Assembly: GCA_963667145.1 (NCBI GenBank)
Contig: OY762943.1
Span: forward strand, 620,001 to 684,000
From: G963667145 sp963667145
GTDB lineage: Bacteria > Cloacimonadota > Cloacimonadia > G963667145
Reading direction: 5' to 3'
DNA: 64,000 nucleotides
Part shown: positions 25,777-34,673 of the stretch, one piece after another
Position numbering within the stretch: position 1 is the stretch's first letter
How the letters are laid out: each line of letters begins with the position of its first letter
Notes under the pieces: generated by a model
Databases searched by the model: none
What the model was told of the DNA's origin: nothing
Seen by the model: only the letters and a program-made list of their open reading frames with translations
Position numbers and translations under genes: made by a program

Positions 25777-26316
25777 ATGATTACACGCGAAAGAGCTTTC
25801 CAATTATTGGACGAATATCTGCAAAACGAAAACCTGCGAAATCACAGCTTAGCCGTTGCCTACATCATGGAGGAACTCGCCAAGACCACCAACAACGATG
25901 CTGACAAGTGGTTCATCACAGGGCTTCTGCACGATTTGGATTACGAAGAAACCAAAGATAATCCCGAGCAACACTCCCTCAAAACAGTAGAATATCTGAA
26001 AGGCGTAGATGTGGACGATGATGTGCTGAATGCAATAAAAGCTCACAACTGCCTTGCCGAGAAGAATGACTTACTAAGTCAACACCTCTGGGCAAGCGAT
26101 CCGATTTCTGGTTTGGTTATCGCTGCGGCTCTGATGAACCCTGAAAAAAAAGTGGAAGCTGTGAAGCTGAAATCGCTCAAGAAAAAATTCAAATCTACCG
26201 GTTTTGCCAAGGGTGCAAATCGCGAGCAAATAGCCGACTGCAAAGATTTTGGAATGGAATTAGAAGATTTCTTGCAACTGTCAATTGATGCAATGAGTGG
26301 AAAAGATTTGTTATAA
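25777..26316 (+). CDS. HD-domain phosphohydrolase-like protein
   Basis: A 179-residue cytoplasmic protein of the HD superfamily. Metal-binding residues appear as RNHSLAVAYIM near residue 21, the HD pair in GLLHDLDYEE near residue 50, and the distal SDPISGL. Small stand-alone HD proteins of this size hydrolyse nucleotides or phosphate esters, but the substrate is not known. AAGGAG lies 7 nt before the ATG. The 3' end overlaps the convergent PD-(D/E)XK-like gene by 6 bp. Confidence 0.8.
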   Translation: MITRERAFQLLDEYLQNENLRNHSLAVAYIMEELAKTTNNDADKWFITGLLHDLDYEETKDNPEQHSLKTVEYLKGVDVDDDVLNAIKAHNCLAEKNDLLSQHLWASDPISGLVIAAALMNPEKKVEAVKLKSLKKKFKSTGFAKGANREQIADCKDFGMELEDFLQLSIDAMSGKDLL

Positions 26317-26841
26317 TTGAGAATAAAACAACTGTATCCAATTACAATATTGTTTCACTAAATCATTATCTATATCTGCAAATATTCTTGAAAACTCACA
26401 AGTAAATTTTGGGTCTTTTTCTAATTCTTTTTTTCCCAAAATTTCATTCACTGAATATAAGTTAATTTTTGCTTCTCCCTTGACTAAACTAATCATAATA
26501 ACATAAACATTTTCATACGCAAAATAGTATTCAGTTGCATCCTTACCATGTAAATCATTTGCACATAGTTTTCCATCTTTTCTGTACTTAACTTCCAACA
26601 TATAATGCTTTTCACCATCTGGAGAAATTATAAGAAAATCAGGCATTCTTCTAACAATCTTAGAAACATTATTACAATCTTTCCCTATCTTTCCCAAAAT
26701 TTCAGGATGAGATTTTTCCATACCAAAATCACTAACAATATAACCAGAATCCTGTAACAACTTTTTCACAATATATTCGGCTAATTGACCTTTAATAAAT
26801 TGTAATGAGGTACTACTATCAACTTTTGAATCTTCTGCCAT
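26311..26841 (-). CDS. Hypothetical protein with a PD-(D/E)XK-like nuclease motif
   Basis: A 176-residue AT-rich gene. I recognise no named family. Residues 73-95 read MPDFLIISPDGEKHYMLEVK, which fits the PD...(D/E)-x-K core of restriction-endonuclease-like folds; an N-terminal helix with FIKGQLAEYIVKKLL precedes it, as in many such proteins. A DNA or RNA nuclease, or an inactive relative, is possible. The ATG overlaps the mnmA stop codon in TAATG, so it is translationally coupled to mnmA despite its different base composition. Confidence 0.6.
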   Translation of the reverse strand: MAEDSKVDSSTSLQFIKGQLAEYIVKKLLQDSGYIVSDFGMEKSHPEILGKIGKDCNNVSKIVRRMPDFLIISPDGEKHYMLEVKYRKDGKLCANDLHGKDATEYYFAYENVYVIMISLVKGEAKINLYSVNEILGKKELEKDPKFTCEFSRIFADIDNDLVKQYCNWIQLFYSQL

Positions 26842-27887
26842 TATCCTAATTCTCCTCCCCCTATAAGTAATTCGTCTTGATAAAAAACTGCCGACTGACC
26901 TGGAGCAATAGCCTTGAGTGGCGTTGCAGTCTGCACGAGATAGCCTTTGCCCTTAGCCGAAACAAAATCGACAGGAACAGGCTTGGTGTTGTAGCAAGTT
27001 TGCACAGTTAGATTTTGCAAATTCTCGATGTCGTTATTCCAAAAATTCGTGTTCTTTATGTAAAAAGTGGACGTCGCAAGCATTTCCCTGCTCTCCACAA
27101 CAGTTATCGCGTTGGTCTTCGCGTCCTTGGACTTAACATACAGAGGCGTCTCGTGAGGCAAAGCCAAACCACGTCGTTGCCCGATGGTGTAATATGCAAT
27201 CCCCTTATGCTCTCCGATTTTTTGCCCGTTCAAACGAACAGGACCGAGATTAGACCCGATGAGCCGAGTGAGAAGCTCCTTGTAATCGTTCTCAATGAAG
27301 CAAACTCCCTGACTTTCGCTTCCATCGGCAACAAGCCCTAACTCCAAAGCCAAAGATTTAATATCCACTTTTTTCAACTCAGATAGCGGAAAAAACATTC
27401 GCGACAATTGTTCCTGTGACAATCGCCAAAAAAAGTAGGTTTGGTCTTTCGTGTCGTCTTGTGCCTTGTAAACACGGTAACTACCACTCTCGAACTTCAC
27501 TTTGGCATAATGCCCACTGGCAATTCTGCCGAATCCTCTGTCCCCTAATCTATCGGCAAACTTCCCCCACTTGATGTGAAAATTACAATCGACACAAGGA
27601 TTTGGAGTCAATCCTGCTTGGTATTTCGCCAAGAACGGTTGCAAAACAGTCTCGTTGAAATCGTCACTCAAATCAACTACTTCAAAAGGCAATTGCAACT
27701 TCTTGGCAACTGCTCTCGATTTCTCAATGGTATTCGCATTGCCATTGCCAGCTGTAAATCCCAGAAGTTTATCATCAAACAACTTCATGGTAAAGCAGTG
27801 GACATCATAGCCTTGCTGTTGCAAAAGGTAAGCACAAGCAGACGAATCGATGCCACCCGAAAGAGCCAACGCAATTTTTTCTTTCAT
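26841..27887 (-). CDS. mnmA: tRNA-specific 2-thiouridylase
   Basis: A 348-residue enzyme that thiolates U34 of tRNA-Lys, -Glu and -Gln. The PP-loop is LSGGIDSSACAYLL near residue 9. The first catalytic Cys is in NPCVDCNFHIKWG near residue 98 and the second in SQGVCFIENDY near residue 196; together they carry the persulfide. It overlaps kdsB upstream by 4 bp (ATGA). Confidence 0.95.
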   Translation of the reverse strand: MKEKIALALSGGIDSSACAYLLQQQGYDVHCFTMKLFDDKLLGFTAGNGNANTIEKSRAVAKKLQLPFEVVDLSDDFNETVLQPFLAKYQAGLTPNPCVDCNFHIKWGKFADRLGDRGFGRIASGHYAKVKFESGSYRVYKAQDDTKDQTYFFWRLSQEQLSRMFFPLSELKKVDIKSLALELGLVADGSESQGVCFIENDYKELLTRLIGSNLGPVRLNGQKIGEHKGIAYYTIGQRRGLALPHETPLYVKSKDAKTNAITVVESREMLATSTFYIKNTNFWNNDIENLQNLTVQTCYNTKPVPVDFVSAKGKGYLVQTATPLKAIAPGQSAVFYQDELLIGGGELG

Positions 27888-28609
27888 CTACTCAGCAACT
27901 CTCGTGCCATTTGCAAATCTTCTGCCGTGTCAATTCCCACAACTTTGTCGTCCACCAGAGCCATCTTAATTTTCTTACCCATCTGCAAAAACCTCAATTG
28001 TTCCAAATTCTCAGCAATTTCCAACGGAGTTTTTCCGCTATTCACAAATTCCTGCAAAACGCCCTTGCGATAAGCGTAGAGACCAATGTGTCCAAAATAA
28101 TCGACAGCATTCGCATCGCGATTGTAGGGTATAGCGTTTCGAGAAAAATAGAGAGCAAAATTTTGCACATCACAAACAACTTTAACACAATTTGGATTTG
28201 TTGTAACTTTCTCACTTTCAAGGAAATACATAGCAGAACCAACATCAGTTTTCACATCGTCAAACAACTCCAAAACTGACAAAACAGCGGTCTTGGGCAA
28301 AAACGGCTCATCACCCTGAATATTGAAAACGATGTCGCAGTCCGCGTTTTGCACCACTTCCCAAATCCTATCACTGCCCGTCCGATGCTCAGCCGAAGTC
28401 AACACAACATCTCCGCCAAAATCACGAACACAAGAATATATCCGCTCGTCGTCGGTAGCAACTATGACCTTATCAAAAATCCCAAAGTCACGCGAATTTT
28501 CGTACACACGCTGGATTAAGGGCTTGCCACACAAATCTGCCAAAGGCTTAGCAGGAAGCCGAGTAGAAGCATAGCGTGCAGGTATCACCGCCCAAATCTT
28601 TTTACTCAT
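27884..28609 (-). CDS. kdsB: 3-deoxy-manno-octulosonate cytidylyltransferase
   Basis: CMP-Kdo synthetase, 241 residues from the ATG at 28609. It activates Kdo for LPS inner-core assembly. AVIPARYASTRLPAKPL near residue 6 is the nucleotide-binding signature, and VFNIQGDEPF is also conserved. GGAGG 5 nt upstream of this ATG supports it over a TTG 12 bp further upstream. It overlaps miaB by 8 bp. Together with the heptose kinase it indicates an LPS-bearing outer membrane. Confidence 0.95.
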   Translation of the reverse strand: MSKKIWAVIPARYASTRLPAKPLADLCGKPLIQRVYENSRDFGIFDKVIVATDDERIYSCVRDFGGDVVLTSAEHRTGSDRIWEVVQNADCDIVFNIQGDEPFLPKTAVLSVLELFDDVKTDVGSAMYFLESEKVTTNPNCVKVVCDVQNFALYFSRNAIPYNRDANAVDYFGHIGLYAYRKGVLQEFVNSGKTPLEIAENLEQLRFLQMGKKIKMALVDDKVVGIDTAEDLQMARELLSR

Positions 28610-29906
28610 CACCGCCTCCAACCAACTCTCCCTTCAACGTCCAGCCAGTGGCGGAAGTGACTTTGACCTGCACGTATTGACCAATCAAACTCTCATCGCC
28701 AGGGAAAATCACCACCTTGAAATCTTCGGACTTACCTGCCAATTCCGCTGAATTTTTCTTGCTGAGCTTCTCCACCAAAACTTCCTTCACCTTGCCAATC
28801 TGCTCTTCATACTTCTGCGTCGTTATCGCGTTCTGCACCTCAATAATTTCTTGTAGCCTCTCCAAACGCTCCTGCTCAGGAATTTGCTCGGCGAAAGTAG
28901 CCGCTTCCGTTCCCTCACGCGGAGAATATTTATAAAGAAAAGCGTAATCAAAACGAACCTCCTTCAGCATCTTCACAGTGTCCAAATACTGCTCGTGTGT
29001 CTCGCTCGGAAAACCGACAATGATGTCCGTGGTAATGGCTATCTCAGGAACGGCTTGTCGCAAATCCTTGACCATCTGCAAATAATAAGCCGAAGTATAT
29101 TTGCGGTTCATCTTCTGCAAAATCTCGTCGTTCCCAGACTGCAACGCCACATGAATATGCGGACAAATCTTGGGAAAATTTTTCATCGTCGCTATCAACT
29201 CAGGCGTTATATCCTTGGGGTGCGAAGTAACAAATCGAATTCTCTTCACGCCATCAATCTCGGACAATTTTTGCAACAATCCCGAAAAATTCAACTCTTC
29301 AAAAGAGTAGGAATTAACATTTTGACCCAACAACGTTATGTCCGAAAACCCATGCTCAACCGCATCGGATACATCCTTAAAAATTTCCGCAAAAGGTCGC
29401 GAACGCTCTCGTCCACGGAGATGCGGAACTATGCAATATGTACAAAAATTGTCGCAACCACGCATAATCGTGACATAAGCGGTGAAATCCTCATAGCGAA
29501 TGGGAAGCAAAGAATCGTAAATCTGCTCCGAATCAAAATCGGCATTCAAAATATTTTTCCCCAATCCCAAAGATTCCACTATCTTCGGCAGAGATTGATA
29601 CTTATCAACGCCCACTACGAAATCTACGCCATTCTCAAACAGTTTCCCCTGCAAACGCTGTGCCATGCAACCAATCACGCCCAAATAAAAATTGTCCTTC
29701 TTCTCTTTGTACGACAACAAGCTGGCTATTCGCCCCAAAACCCGCTGTTCCGCGTGTTCACGGACGCTACAAGTGTTGAAAACCACCAAATCCGCTTGCT
29801 CAACATCTTCCACCATCTCGTGACCAACTTCCTGCAAAATCCCCGCAACCAATTGGCTATCGGCGATGTTCATCTGACAACCGTAAGTTTCTATCTTAAA
29901 ATTCAT
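28602..29906 (-). CDS. miaB: tRNA-2-methylthio-N6-dimethylallyladenosine synthase
   Basis: A 434-residue radical SAM methylthiotransferase. The N-terminal UPF0004 domain carries cluster cysteines in YGCQMN, FNTCSVREHAEQR and GCMAQR. The radical SAM motif is CDNFCTYCIVP near residue 150, with HLRGRERSR. A TRAM domain occupies the last ~60 residues. It modifies A37 of tRNAs reading UNN codons. It heads the miaB-kdsB-mnmA-PD(D/E)XK run. Confidence 0.96.
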   Translation of the reverse strand: MNFKIETYGCQMNIADSQLVAGILQEVGHEMVEDVEQADLVVFNTCSVREHAEQRVLGRIASLLSYKEKKDNFYLGVIGCMAQRLQGKLFENGVDFVVGVDKYQSLPKIVESLGLGKNILNADFDSEQIYDSLLPIRYEDFTAYVTIMRGCDNFCTYCIVPHLRGRERSRPFAEIFKDVSDAVEHGFSDITLLGQNVNSYSFEELNFSGLLQKLSEIDGVKRIRFVTSHPKDITPELIATMKNFPKICPHIHVALQSGNDEILQKMNRKYTSAYYLQMVKDLRQAVPEIAITTDIIVGFPSETHEQYLDTVKMLKEVRFDYAFLYKYSPREGTEAATFAEQIPEQERLERLQEIIEVQNAITTQKYEEQIGKVKEVLVEKLSKKNSAELAGKSEDFKVVIFPGDESLIGQYVQVKVTSATGWTLKGELVGGGDE

Positions 29907-29961
29907 TTACATTCCTATAATCGTGCTATTTTATTGCAATTTGCGGGAATGAGAAAATCGG

Positions 29962-30669
29962 TCAAGAATGTTTGGAGATTTTGGGTAATTTCCAACTTAT
30001 AGACATTGGTTTACTGTTTTCATCATAATGAATATCAAAATCATTTTTTTTATAAAAATGCAACAATCTTTCCTCATGATCCTGCAAATCAACATTTGCC
30101 AAATTACCACAAATTCCTTTATAATTTTGTTCTCTTACAAATTCCTTTAAAAAATCTAACAACATGGTACCAAATCCTTTATCTTGAGGGCAAGGTAGCA
30201 AATCGTCAATACTAACCATCATTTCTTTTTTATCAGGAATAATTGAAAGCAAGCGACTTTTACAATTTTCATAAATCCCTAAAATTGTTAAATCATAATA
30301 ATAATATCCGTTATGGTATTCCTTTTCAGAAACCCATAAAGAATATTTTCCATCAATTAACTTTTTAAAATTTCCATGGTAAAAATTTGTTTGCCGTGAA
30401 AAATGATTGATAATAGCTTTATTTTTATACTCTAGGTTATCTCTTTCCGATTTCATTTTTGAATATTTTTTAGATAGTTCAATAGACTTGTCTTTATAAA
30501 AAACTACATCAATTTCAACAAGAATCCAACACAAAATTATAAAAATCACCATAAAAAATAAAAGTGTAAATATTATTATGTCTATCCAATTAGAAAACAA
30601 CTTCAGAGATAAAAAACAAGAAAATGCAATCGAAATTAATTCTTTAAATTTATCTATAATTTTAACCAT
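29962..30669 (-). CDS. Membrane-anchored GNAT-like acetyltransferase
   Basis: A 235-residue protein when started at the ATG at 30669, which follows GAAGGGGAA; a GTG 18 bp upstream is the alternative. Two hydrophobic segments near residues 12-27 and 33-57 precede a charged coiled region. The C-terminal half resembles a GNAT fold: CPQDKGFGTMLLDFLKEFV looks like the acetyl-CoA loop and helix, and HEERLLHFYKKNDFDI like the terminal motif. The acceptor is unknown. The gene is markedly AT-rich against miaB and tenA on either side, suggesting acquisition. Confidence 0.55.
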   Translation of the reverse strand: MVKIIDKFKELISIAFSCFLSLKLFSNWIDIIIFTLLFFMVIFIILCWILVEIDVVFYKDKSIELSKKYSKMKSERDNLEYKNKAIINHFSRQTNFYHGNFKKLIDGKYSLWVSEKEYHNGYYYYDLTILGIYENCKSRLLSIIPDKKEMMVSIDDLLPCPQDKGFGTMLLDFLKEFVREQNYKGICGNLANVDLQDHEERLLHFYKKNDFDIHYDENSKPMSISWKLPKISKHS

Positions 30670-30785
30670 TTCCCCTTCTATATACACAACTTCAAACTTA
30701 TTCTCCTTAATGCAATTCAGCTATCAAACTTCCCAAACAATTAATTATTTTCCGCAAGTTATTATCAAAAAATCTACAAAACCAT

Positions 30786-31412
30786 TTATTTCAAAAAATC
30801 TTGGAAAATATTAACCTCGTGCTGGCACGCCATCAGAAACAAAAGCTCCATTTTCTTGCGGGCAACTTCTTCGGACTTCTGCCAATGCTTATCGATAATC
30901 TGCACAAAGCGAGAGATGTATTCAGCGTACGGCTCTCCAGAATAAGTAGCAATAAATTTATGATACTTGTTTTTCTCTACACTCTCTGCAACCAAAAACT
31001 TCCCCAACTCTGCATACAACAAATAGCACGGTAAAAAGGCACAAATCGCCACTTCATAGCGTTCGATTTTCAATTGCATTTCCAAAAACATCCTATAAGC
31101 CAAAAAAGTGAATTGCTCCGCGTGGAATCCAGAAACTCCATATAATGAGAAAAATTTGTTCTGCATCTCGGCTTCTATCTGCAAGCAATCGTTCTCCATT
31201 TCCTCAAAAAAAACCTTATCCTTAGGATCTTTAGCCAATGTGGAAAGTTGCTGAAAATAGCCTGCCTCTTTTTGCAAATACAAAGCATCCTGCGACAAAT
31301 ACTCTTGGAATATTTTCTCTGACAATTTCCCATTCACTAATTGTTGCACGAATTTGCACGATTTAATTTCCTCCACATAAGGAGTTGCCAATTTATAAAA
31401 GTCTATACTCAT
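30786..31412 (-). CDS. tenA: Aminopyrimidine aminohydrolase (thiaminase II, TenA family)
   Basis: A 208-residue TenA-family protein from MSIDFYK; an ATG 12 bp upstream is also possible. Family features are QEYLSQDALYLQKEAGYFQ near residue 40 and the catalytic Cys in LPCYLLYAELGK near residue 130. TenA hydrolyses aminopyrimidine breakdown products of thiamine back to HMP. As the last gene of the thiamine run it fits salvage of thiamine pieces. Confidence 0.9.
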   Translation of the reverse strand: MSIDFYKLATPYVEEIKSCKFVQQLVNGKLSEKIFQEYLSQDALYLQKEAGYFQQLSTLAKDPKDKVFFEEMENDCLQIEAEMQNKFFSLYGVSGFHAEQFTFLAYRMFLEMQLKIERYEVAICAFLPCYLLYAELGKFLVAESVEKNKYHKFIATYSGEPYAEYISRFVQIIDKHWQKSEEVARKKMELLFLMACQHEVNIFQDFLK

Positions 31413-31414
31413 AT

Positions 31415-32221
31415 CTATCTCCAAAATTTATAAAAATGATGAACAGGTCCATGTCCATCTCCAATAGAATAACCTGCTCCAACTTCAATCGCGTTATGAA
31501 TGTAATCCTTAGCCAAACTAACTGTCTCTCCCAGAGAATAGCCTTGTGCCAAAAAAGCCGCCAAAGCAGAAGAGAGCGTGCAACCAGTTCCGTGTGTATT
31601 CTTGGTAAATAACCGCTTGGATTTGAGCAAATTAACTTTTCGCTTCTCAAAGTCGTAAAACACATCTACGAGTTCATCGTCCTGCAAATGTCCAGCTTTC
31701 AGTAGCACACTTACCCCAAATTTTTCGGACAATTCCGTAGCAAAATCTGGCAACTGCTCTTGGTTGGTGATTTTCTTGTCCAACAAAATTTCCGCTTCAG
31801 GAATATTGGGAGTGATGATTCTCGCCATGGGAATCAAGTCTCGTTGCAAACTGGCAATCGCTTCGTCCTGCAAGAGTTTATCGCCAGAAGTCGCCACCAT
31901 CACGGGATCTAAAACAACATTTTTGATAGCAAATTTTTTGAGCATCTCAGCCACAACTTTTATCACTTCACTGCTGTGCAACATTCCGATTTTCACAGCG
32001 TCCGTCCCGATGTCCTCCAAAACAGCGGAGATTTGAGAAGCCAAAATATTTTCAGGCACAGGATGAATATCCCTGACGCCCAACGTATTCTGAGCGGTTA
32101 TCGCCGTGATAGCCGAAGTGGCAAAGCATCCACACGCACTAATCGCCTTGATGTCCGCCTGAATGCCAGCTCCACCTCCGCTGTCGCTACCGGCAATCGT
32201 CAAAACTCTACGATATTTCAT
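31415..32221 (-). CDS. thiD: Hydroxymethylpyrimidine/phosphomethylpyrimidine kinase
   Basis: A 268-residue ribokinase-like enzyme phosphorylating HMP and HMP-P. RVLTIAGSDSGGGAGIQADIK at the N-terminus and the anion-hole motif NTHGTGCTLSSALAA near residue 210 are diagnostic. It is 2 bp after thiL and 2 bp before tenA. Confidence 0.96.
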   Translation of the reverse strand: MKYRRVLTIAGSDSGGGAGIQADIKAISACGCFATSAITAITAQNTLGVRDIHPVPENILASQISAVLEDIGTDAVKIGMLHSSEVIKVVAEMLKKFAIKNVVLDPVMVATSGDKLLQDEAIASLQRDLIPMARIITPNIPEAEILLDKKITNQEQLPDFATELSEKFGVSVLLKAGHLQDDELVDVFYDFEKRKVNLLKSKRLFTKNTHGTGCTLSSALAAFLAQGYSLGETVSLAKDYIHNAIEVGAGYSIGDGHGPVHHFYKFWR

Positions 32222-32223
32222 AA

Positions 32224-33234
32224 TTATTTTCCTTTGTTAAAATGGTCGAATCCTTTGAGTTGCAACTCGGCAATCTCACCTTTTTTTCGCCATACAATTT
32301 TATTTGGGCTTTCACCAAGCTCGCCCACAACATAAAAAGACTTGCCAAACTCCTTCGTATACTCATCTTGCAATTTACTCACTTCGTTCTTCGCCACAGT
32401 AAAGAGAAGCTCATAATCTTCGCCACCTGCCAAAGCCAAGTCTAGTGCAGACCAGTTTTGTTCAGTGCAAACTTGGGATAATTCAGCAGAAATCGGTAAA
32501 TCTTCCAAGCAAATCTCACTGCCCAAATTGGAAGCCTTCAAGATATGTTTCAAATCCGAAGCCAATCCATCAGAAATATCCATCATCGCGTGAACGCAAT
32601 CCCTCTGACCCAAGAAAATTCCCTCGGCAACTCTGGGCTTCACATTATGATGAGCCTCGACTAAAAACTTGCTCTTATCATCAATTTCAAGATGTTGCAA
32701 AAGCACTTGCAATCCTCCAGCAGAATTTCCCAAATTCCCCGTTACACAAACCAAGTCTCCGAGCTGACCCGCTGAACGCAACTTAGCTTTCCCCTTGGCG
32801 ACTTTGCCTATCACACAGACGTTGACGACTAATTTGTCAGCAGACGAAGATGTGTCTCCTCCCAAAAGCGGAATCTGAAAATCCGCAGACAATTCGCGGT
32901 AGCCGTCCATAAAGCTCGTCAAATCCTCACCACTTATAGAGGGCGGAGCTCCCAGAGACAAAAAGGAAGCAAATGGTGTCGCTCCCATTGCTGCCAAATC
33001 GCTGAGGTTTACAGCCAAAGATTTTTTCCCCAACTCGTAAAAACTCGTCTTATCCAGAAGAAAGTGAACATCCTCCAACAGCAAATCGGTGCTAACAACG
33101 AAATCTTCTTTCTCTCCGCCCGAAAACACAGCACAATCGTCACCAATTCCACAAATATCAGATGAACAAAGTGATGAGAACTTTTGAGAAACGCTCTCTA
33201 TAAATCCAAATTCGCCCAACTCTTTCAATTTCAT
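32224..33234 (-). CDS. thiL: Thiamine-monophosphate kinase
   Basis: A 336-residue AIR-synthase-like kinase that makes thiamine diphosphate from thiamine monophosphate. DICGIGDDCAVF near residue 27, SDLAAMGATPFASFLSLG near residue 77 and MDISDGLASDLKHIL near residue 217 supply the metal- and nucleotide-binding acidic residues. It overlaps thiE by 4 bp. Confidence 0.95.
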   Translation of the reverse strand: MKLKELGEFGFIESVSQKFSSLCSSDICGIGDDCAVFSGGEKEDFVVSTDLLLEDVHFLLDKTSFYELGKKSLAVNLSDLAAMGATPFASFLSLGAPPSISGEDLTSFMDGYRELSADFQIPLLGGDTSSSADKLVVNVCVIGKVAKGKAKLRSAGQLGDLVCVTGNLGNSAGGLQVLLQHLEIDDKSKFLVEAHHNVKPRVAEGIFLGQRDCVHAMMDISDGLASDLKHILKASNLGSEICLEDLPISAELSQVCTEQNWSALDLALAGGEDYELLFTVAKNEVSKLQDEYTKEFGKSFYVVGELGESPNKIVWRKKGEIAELQLKGFDHFNKGK

Positions 33235-33872
33235 TTTCGCTCACTCTTCGCTTTTTCTACAATTCCCCGAAGGCTCTTGGATGCCAATTTGGGATTGTCT
33301 GCCGACATTATTGCGGAAACAACAGCAATTCCGTCTGCTCCCGCTCCAATAACCTTGTCCGCATTCGCTTCATTGATGCCACCAATAGCAACCCCTGGCA
33401 AATTTGCCGAAGCCGAAATTTTATTCACTCCACCCAACCCCAAAGGCGATGAAATATCCTCTTTGGTGTTCGTGGCAAACACTGGCGAATAAGCGATATA
33501 ATCGATTGGCTCAGAAGCCAAATGCAGACTCTGCTCAACGCTCTCGATAGACAAGCCGATTATCTTGTCCTTACCCAAAATCTTGCGAGCTACAGCACAG
33601 GGCAAGTCCGACTGACCAAGGTGCAATCCATCGGCATTCACCGCCAAAGCAATATCCAATCGGTCGTTGATGATGAGCGGAACATCGTACTTGCTCAGTA
33701 TTTTTTTCAAGTCCATAGCCAAGCGGTAGAATCCCAAACTGTCCGCATTCTTCTCCCGCAACTGCACCATAGTCACGCCACCTTCCACAGCATCTTGCAC
33801 AGTTCGCAAAAAATCTTTGCCGTTCAGCAAGCTTCTGTCTGTCACCAAATACAGCGAAAGGTCAAAATTCAT
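33231..33872 (-). CDS. thiE: Thiamine-phosphate synthase
   Basis: A 213-residue TIM-barrel enzyme joining HMP-PP and HET-P. LYLVTDRSL at the N-terminus, GGVTMVQLREKNADS near residue 31, NDRLDIALAVNADGLHLGQ and the phosphate-binding VAIGGINEANADKVIGAGADGIAVVSA match the family. It overlaps thiM and thiL by 4 bp each. Confidence 0.96.
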   Translation of the reverse strand: MNFDLSLYLVTDRSLLNGKDFLRTVQDAVEGGVTMVQLREKNADSLGFYRLAMDLKKILSKYDVPLIINDRLDIALAVNADGLHLGQSDLPCAVARKILGKDKIIGLSIESVEQSLHLASEPIDYIAYSPVFATNTKEDISSPLGLGGVNKISASANLPGVAIGGINEANADKVIGAGADGIAVVSAIMSADNPKLASKSLRGIVEKAKSERK

Positions 33873-34660
33873 AACTCTTCCAAAATCACGTTGCCCTCGA
33901 ACAATTGGTAGAGCGTATCGATGAAAGCTACCTGAAAACTGCCTGAACCCACAACTTTTGCAGACACAGATTCGCCCACTTTACCCATTAACACAGTTCC
34001 GTTTACGGAGGCTTGGAAATAATCTTCGTTCACTGCCAAAAATGCACCAAGCAATGCGGAAGCGGTGCAACCCATTCCAGTCACTCTCGTCATAATTGCA
34101 TCGCCAGAGTCGTTAAAATAGACTTCCTCGCCATCTGTAATGATGTCCTGCTCTCCACTGACCACCACTATGCACTTCTGCGACAAAGCCAAACTCTTGG
34201 CGGAATCCAAAGCGTCTGTGGTCGCATTGGCAGAATCAACGCCTTTGCTTGCCACTGTCATTCCCGCTAACGCCATAATTTCCGAAGCGTTTCCCCGGAT
34301 GACGCTTGGGCTAACCTTGCTCAAAATCTCCGAAGCAACATCACTGCGATAAGAAGTAGCTCCTACACCCACAGGGTCAAACACAATCGGAATACCACGC
34401 GATTTAGCTTTTTTGCCTGCCGAAATCATCGCCTCCACCCACTGCTTGCTGAGGGTACCAATATTCAACACTAGCGAAGAAGCAAAGCCCACCATCTCTT
34501 CCACTTCCTCCACCGCGTGTGCCATCACTGGAGACGCCCCAATCGCAAGCAGAGCGTTGGCAGTGTTATTCATCACCACATAGTTTGTGATATTGTGCAC
34601 CAGAGGAGCGTTCTGCTTGATTTTTTGCAAATCCTCACGGAGCAAATTCAAATTTCCCAT
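33869..34660 (-). CDS. thiM: Hydroxyethylthiazole kinase
   Basis: A 263-residue ribokinase-fold kinase that salvages thiazole alcohol. PLVHNITNYVVMNNTANALLA near residue 19, DPVGVGATSYR near residue 96, IRGNASEIMAL and the catalytic Cys in TGMGCTASALLGAFL near residue 195 are diagnostic. No thiC or thiG is present, so this operon is built to use imported HMP and thiazole. Confidence 0.96.
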   Translation of the reverse strand: MGNLNLLREDLQKIKQNAPLVHNITNYVVMNNTANALLAIGASPVMAHAVEEVEEMVGFASSLVLNIGTLSKQWVEAMISAGKKAKSRGIPIVFDPVGVGATSYRSDVASEILSKVSPSVIRGNASEIMALAGMTVASKGVDSANATTDALDSAKSLALSQKCIVVVSGEQDIITDGEEVYFNDSGDAIMTRVTGMGCTASALLGAFLAVNEDYFQASVNGTVLMGKVGESVSAKVVGSGSFQVAFIDTLYQLFEGNVILEEL

Positions 34661-34673
34661 TATCGCCCTCCAC

